A stretch of 16,771 nucleotides of DNA from Pseudomonadota bacterium (lineage in GTDB: Bacteria > Pseudomonadota > Alphaproteobacteria > Rhizobiales > Kaistiaceae): NCBI GenBank assembly GCA_023391905.1, contig JAEWAD010000530.1, positions 1-16,771 on the forward strand, written 5' to 3'. Shown in pieces: positions 13,596 through 16,771 of the stretch. The translations under genes and the position numbers were made by a program. The number at the start of each line of letters is the position of its first letter. Positions within the stretch are counted from its first letter, which is position 1. Below the pieces are notes generated by a model. The model was given only the letters and a program-made list of their open reading frames with translations. It was not told the DNA's origin and did no database searches.

Positions 13596-14578
13596 GCGAC
13601 ATGCCCCTTGTTGCGAACCGCGTAGACGGCCACGGCGGCGATGACGATCGCGCCACGCAGGACCTGCTTGAGGAAGGCGTCGACACCGAACATGTTGAAG
13701 CTGGCGTCGAGGCTGGCGAACAGCAGCACGCCGGCGAGGGTTCCGAGCACGCCGCCCTTGCCGCCCGAAAGCGCGGTGCCGCCGATGACGACGATCGCGA
13801 TCGATTCCAGATCGTAGACGCCGTCGCGACCGATCCAGGGCGTGCCGGATTGCAGGCGTGCCGCCAGATAGAGGCCGGCGACGCAGGCGCCCAGACTAGC
13901 GATGACATGCGCGGCGAGGACGAAGCGCTCGACGCGCAGCCCGGCGAGCTTCGCGCCGTCCGGGTTGCCGCCGACGGCATAGAGATGCGCGCCGAAGCGG
14001 GTCTTCGCCAGCACGAACCAGGCAACGATGGCCAGAACCGCCAGGAGCAGGACCGGCAGCGGCACCCCGAAAGGCGCCTGATAGGCCAGGGCCTGGAACT
14101 CGGGCGCGACGCGCCCACCGAGATAGGTGAAGCCGGCCGCCAGCGCACCCTGCAGGATCAGCCCCGTCGACAGGGTCGCGATGAGCGGGTTGATGCCCCA
14201 ATAGGCGACCAGCCCGCCATTGATCACGCCGACGACCAGCGCCAGCACGAGGCAGGCGAGGATGGCCGGAACGATCATGCCGGCGTCGCCCTGCATCAGA
14301 TAGGAGGCCAACACGGCGACCGTGCTGATCAGTGCCGCGACCGACAGGTCGATCGAGCCGACCAGGATCGCGAAGGTCTGGCCGAGGCCGACGAGCCCAA
14401 GCGCGACGGTCCGCTGCAACAGACCGCTGAGGCCGGTGAGCGATATCTGGTTGGTCTGCCCGGTGGCGAGGGCCGCGGTCACGTAGATGATGGCGGCAAG
14501 CGCAATGACGACGAGCGGCACCGGCAGATCGCGAAAGCCCCGCCTCGTCCGGCCGGAGGAAAGCGTATCGACACTCAT
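13592..14578 (-). CDS. Ribose-type ABC importer permease (RbsC-like), first copy
   Basis: A 328-residue inner-membrane permease of the RbsC family. The same landmarks as in its partner appear: GQTFAILVGSIDLSVAALIST, INPLIATLSTGLILQGALA, the loop GAHLYAVGGNPDGAKLAGLRV, and IAIVVIGGTALSGGKGGVLGTLAG, with a C-terminal hydrophobic pair of helices. It overlaps both neighbours by 4 bases (start with the ATPase stop, stop with the next permease start), so translation is coupled along the operon. It differs in sequence from the other permease throughout, so it is not a recent duplicate. Confidence 0.94.
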   Translation of the reverse strand: MSVDTLSSGRTRRGFRDLPVPLVVIALAAIIYVTAALATGQTNQISLTGLSGLLQRTVALGLVGLGQTFAILVGSIDLSVAALISTVAVLASYLMQGDAGMIVPAILACLVLALVVGVINGGLVAYWGINPLIATLSTGLILQGALAAGFTYLGGRVAPEFQALAYQAPFGVPLPVLLLAVLAIVAWFVLAKTRFGAHLYAVGGNPDGAKLAGLRVERFVLAAHVIASLGACVAGLYLAARLQSGTPWIGRDGVYDLESIAIVVIGGTALSGGKGGVLGTLAGVLLFASLDASFNMFGVDAFLKQVLRGAIVIAAVAVYAVRNKGHVA

Positions 14579-16089
14579 GACGCCATCTCCCCGGCAACCG
14601 TGGCGGCGGCGACGCCGAGCGCCAGTCGCATGACCGCGCCCTCCTCCGCGCCGGCCGGCAGTTCACCTGCGATACTGCCCTGGTGCATGACGACGATGCG
14701 GTCGCTCACGCCGATGATCTCCGGAAGGTCGGACGAAACCATCACGATGGCCCGGCCGGAATTGGCGAGCGCCCGCATCGTCTCGTAGATCCCGGCCTTG
14801 GCGGCGACGTCGATGCCGCGCGTGGGCTCGACGAAGACGAAGACGTGCGGGTCCTGCATCAGCCAGCGCGCGATGATCGCCTTCTGCTGGTTGCCGCCCG
14901 AGAGCGTTGCGATTTCCTGGCCGAAATCGCCGGCGCGCACATCCATGTCGTTGAGGCTCTGGTCCACTTTCGGCCGTGACCGCGACCCGCCCTGCGGCGA
15001 CGAGAGCACGGGAGCCATAGCCTGCAGCGTCAGCAGCGCGTTGTCGCGCACTGACTGCCGCGGTGCGATGCCTTCGCGCTTGCGGTCGCCGGGCAGATAG
15101 CCGATCCCCGCCGCGGCCGCTTCGCGCGGGGAACGGAGCCGGGCGGGCTGGCCGTCGATCCGGACCTCCCCGACCGTGAACGGCGCGTCGCCGAACAGCG
15201 CCTGCGCCAGGACGCTCTTGCGCGAATCCTCAAGCCCGGCGACCCCGACGATCTCGCCGGCGCGGGCCACGAAGTCGATGTCGCGCAGATGCGCGTTACC
15301 GCCACCGCGAACTTCGAGCACCGGCGAGCCCGGCGCCGTGGCGCTGCGGGCCGGATAGAAGTCCTGCAGTTCGCGACCGACCATGGCGGTGACGATCGCA
15401 TTGACCGTCACGTCGGCGCGGTCGCGGGTCCAGACTCGGCGCCCGTCCTTCAGCACGGTGATCCGATCGGCGATCGCCATCACCTCGGGCATGCGATGCG
15501 AAATGTAGATGATCGCCACGCCCTCGGCTTTCATCCGCAGGACGAGGTCGAGCAGCGAGCGGGCATCGCGATCGTCCAGCGCCGCTGTCGGTTCGTCCAT
15601 CACCAGAACCCTGGCGTCGACCAGCATCGCCTTCGCGATCTCGACGAGCTGTTGCTCGGCGATCGACAGATCGGCGACCAGCGCATCGGGCCGGATCGCG
15701 GAGCCGAGCCGTTGCAGCAGCGCGCGGGCGCGATCCTGCATCCGCGGGCGATCGAGCAGACCCCAGCGCGTCGGCTCCATGCCGGTGAAGATGTTCTCGG
15801 CGACCGTGCGGAACGGCAGCAGGCTGAGTTCCTGATGCACGATCGAGATCCCCGCCGCGCGGGCCTCGCGTGGATGCAGGAAGCGGACGGATTTTCCGTC
15901 CAACAGCACCTCGCCGGCATCCGGGCGGTAGCTGCCGCCCAGTACCTTCATCAGCGTCGACTTGCCGGCACCGTTCTCGCCGCAGATGACATGCACCTCG
16001 CCGGCGCGGCAGTCGAAATCGACCGCATCCAGCGCCGCGACGGCGTTGAACGCCTTGCCGATCCCGCGCATCTCCAGCACGGCGGTCAT
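14575..16089 (-). CDS. Ribose-type ABC importer ATPase, two nucleotide-binding domains (RbsA-like); second domain degenerate
   Basis: A 504-residue double-domain ATPase, normal length for RbsA/XylG/AraG proteins, which powers sugar import at the cytoplasmic face. The first domain is intact: Walker A GENGAGKST (37-45), Q86 (VHQELSLLP), signature LSIAEQQLVEIAKAM (141-155), Walker B VLVMDEP with D165-E166, and H198 (ISHRMPE). The second domain keeps LSGGNQQKAIIARWL (396-410) but its Walker A is broken (GLEDSRKS, 285-292, where GAGR[TS] is usual), the Walker B aspartate is valine (FVFVEPTRGID, V420), and serine sits at the H-loop (SSDLPE), the last being normal for the family. So one competent ATP site is predicted. 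The ATG at 16089 overlaps the epimerase stop by 4 bases; the open frame extends upstream but reads through the epimerase gene. Confidence 0.94.
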   Translation of the reverse strand: MTAVLEMRGIGKAFNAVAALDAVDFDCRAGEVHVICGENGAGKSTLMKVLGGSYRPDAGEVLLDGKSVRFLHPREARAAGISIVHQELSLLPFRTVAENIFTGMEPTRWGLLDRPRMQDRARALLQRLGSAIRPDALVADLSIAEQQLVEIAKAMLVDARVLVMDEPTAALDDRDARSLLDLVLRMKAEGVAIIYISHRMPEVMAIADRITVLKDGRRVWTRDRADVTVNAIVTAMVGRELQDFYPARSATAPGSPVLEVRGGGNAHLRDIDFVARAGEIVGVAGLEDSRKSVLAQALFGDAPFTVGEVRIDGQPARLRSPREAAAAGIGYLPGDRKREGIAPRQSVRDNALLTLQAMAPVLSSPQGGSRSRPKVDQSLNDMDVRAGDFGQEIATLSGGNQQKAIIARWLMQDPHVFVFVEPTRGIDVAAKAGIYETMRALANSGRAIVMVSSDLPEIIGVSDRIVVMHQGSIAGELPAGAEEGAVMRLALGVAAATVAGEMAS

Positions 16090-16771
16090 GCCGGCACTCC
16101 GCCGACCGCGACCCGCTCGCCGGCCGCCTGCCACTCCCGCCGGACGAGCGCGATGCTGTCCGCGAACAGGCGGTCCTGGTCCTCGAACAGATCGCGCCAG
16201 ACCCGCGTGGCGCCGGCGAGTTCGGGAACCGCCCTTCCGAAGGCCTCGACCGTCAGCCAGCCGTCGTAGCGGCACCGCCGGAGCGCATCGAAATAGGCCG
16301 CGAACGGCACATGGCCAGTTCCCGGCACACCGCGATCATTCTCGGAAATGTGGAAGTGATTGATCTCGCGGTGGTAAACTTCGTAAGTCGCGACCGGGTG
16401 CTTCTCTTCCAGATTGGCGTGGAAGGTGTCGAACATATAGCCGTAATTGGGATGAGCGACCTGTCGGCAGATGGCCGAGGCCTGGGCCATGGTCGACATG
16501 ACGTAGCATTCGAAGCGATTGACCGCCTCAGCGGAGATCAGGACGCCGGCCGGCGCGGCGTATTCCGCCAGAGACCGCATCGCCTCGACGCACCAGCTGA
16601 GCTCGTCCGAAGTCGGCCCCAGACCGGTGAAGTGGCCGACCGGCGAATGAACCGGCCCCGCGATGATCGTTCCCCCCATCGCATGGGTGCAGTCGACGAG
16701 CCATTTGTGGTGGTCGCGGGCGCGCGCCCGCACCGCCGCGTCGGCCCAGATCGGGGTTGCTTCCACTGGGT
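16086..16771 (-). CDS. Ketose 3-epimerase (D-tagatose/D-allulose 3-epimerase-like), 5' end outside window
   Basis: The frame is open to the right edge, so the start is missing; about 228 residues are visible of an expected ~290. It is a TIM-barrel sugar isomerase/epimerase (AP-endonuclease-2 fold). Numbered from the GTG codon at 16766, the metal ligands are E80 (SAEAVNRFE), D113 (MFDTFH), H139 (HFHISEND) and E174 (TVEAFG). Their spacing (33, 26, 35) equals that of Glu152, Asp185, His211 and Glu246 in Pseudomonas cichorii D-tagatose 3-epimerase. H116 and R145 match the substrate-binding His188 and Arg217 of that enzyme. Such enzymes invert C3 of free ketoses using Mn2+ or similar metal. It is the most upstream visible gene of the importer operon and overlaps the ATPase start, so it probably acts on the imported sugar or its oxidised product. 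Exact ketose unknown. Confidence 0.9.
   Translation of the reverse strand, partial: PVEATPIWADAAVRARARDHHKWLVDCTHAMGGTIIAGPVHSPVGHFTGLGPTSDELSWCVEAMRSLAEYAAPAGVLISAEAVNRFECYVMSTMAQASAICRQVAHPNYGYMFDTFHANLEEKHPVATYEVYHREINHFHISENDRGVPGTGHVPFAAYFDALRRCRYDGWLTVEAFGRAVPELAGATRVWRDLFEDQDRLFADSIALVRREWQAAGERVAVGGVPA

Noticed and set aside
11428..14148. A 906-codon minus-strand open frame that would fuse a permease region to the binding protein
   Set aside because: The upstream part is low-complexity Arg/Pro/Ser shadow sequence of the two permease genes. A signal peptide and ribosome binding site fix the real start at 12555.
12627..14788. Long plus-strand open frames opposite the ribose-type permeases
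   Set aside because: Their composition (Asp/Arg/Gln-rich, no hydrophobic core) is that of antisense of GC-rich membrane-protein genes; the minus-strand permeases carry clear family motifs and overlaps.

Overview
The window is GC-rich DNA with dense, short-spaced operons, several GTG starts and 4-base stop/start overlaps. Its gene content is ABC sugar importers, an FGGY kinase, a ketose 3-epimerase and alcohol/aldehyde dehydrogenases. This is typical of the accessory catabolic regions of Alphaproteobacteria, most likely Hyphomicrobiales (Rhizobium/Mesorhizobium/Kaistia-like). That placement is an inference from style and families; there is no rRNA or marker gene here. I saw no tRNA, CRISPR array or insertion sequence.

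Layout. (1) Bases 1-1195, plus strand: the C-terminal half of an FGGY sugar kinase (cut by the left edge), then a RidA-family protein. (2) Bases 1214-9533, minus strand: a seven-gene operon read right to left: ABC ATPase, second ABC ATPase, two MalF/MalG-type permeases, a short acetamidase/formamidase-family hydrolase, an NAD-type aldehyde dehydrogenase and a periplasmic solute-binding protein. It ends in a strong intrinsic terminator. (3) Bases 9713-10949, minus strand: a zinc alcohol dehydrogenase of the aryl-alcohol type, with a hairpin after it and two palindromes before it. (4) Bases 10950-11371: no convincing gene. (5) Bases 11372-16771, minus strand: a second importer operon of the ribose (RbsABC/CUT2) type: ketose 3-epimerase (cut by the right edge), double-domain ATPase, two permeases and a binding protein, then a terminator. 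The first four genes are joined by three consecutive 4-base overlaps.

How the genes may work together. The right-hand operon looks like uptake of a monosaccharide coupled to 3-epimerisation of a ketose. The left-hand kinase could phosphorylate a ketose from such a pathway, but the two are not adjacent. The central operon is the unusual part. A CUT1-type importer has an amidase-family enzyme and an aldehyde dehydrogenase inside its operon, and an alcohol dehydrogenase of the aryl type lies just upstream. This suggests import of a compound whose alcohol, aldehyde and perhaps amide or formamide groups are processed in the cytoplasm. The substrate cannot be read from sequence. Its two ATPases carry motif changes that all fall in the same predicted ATP site, so the importer is probably asymmetric.
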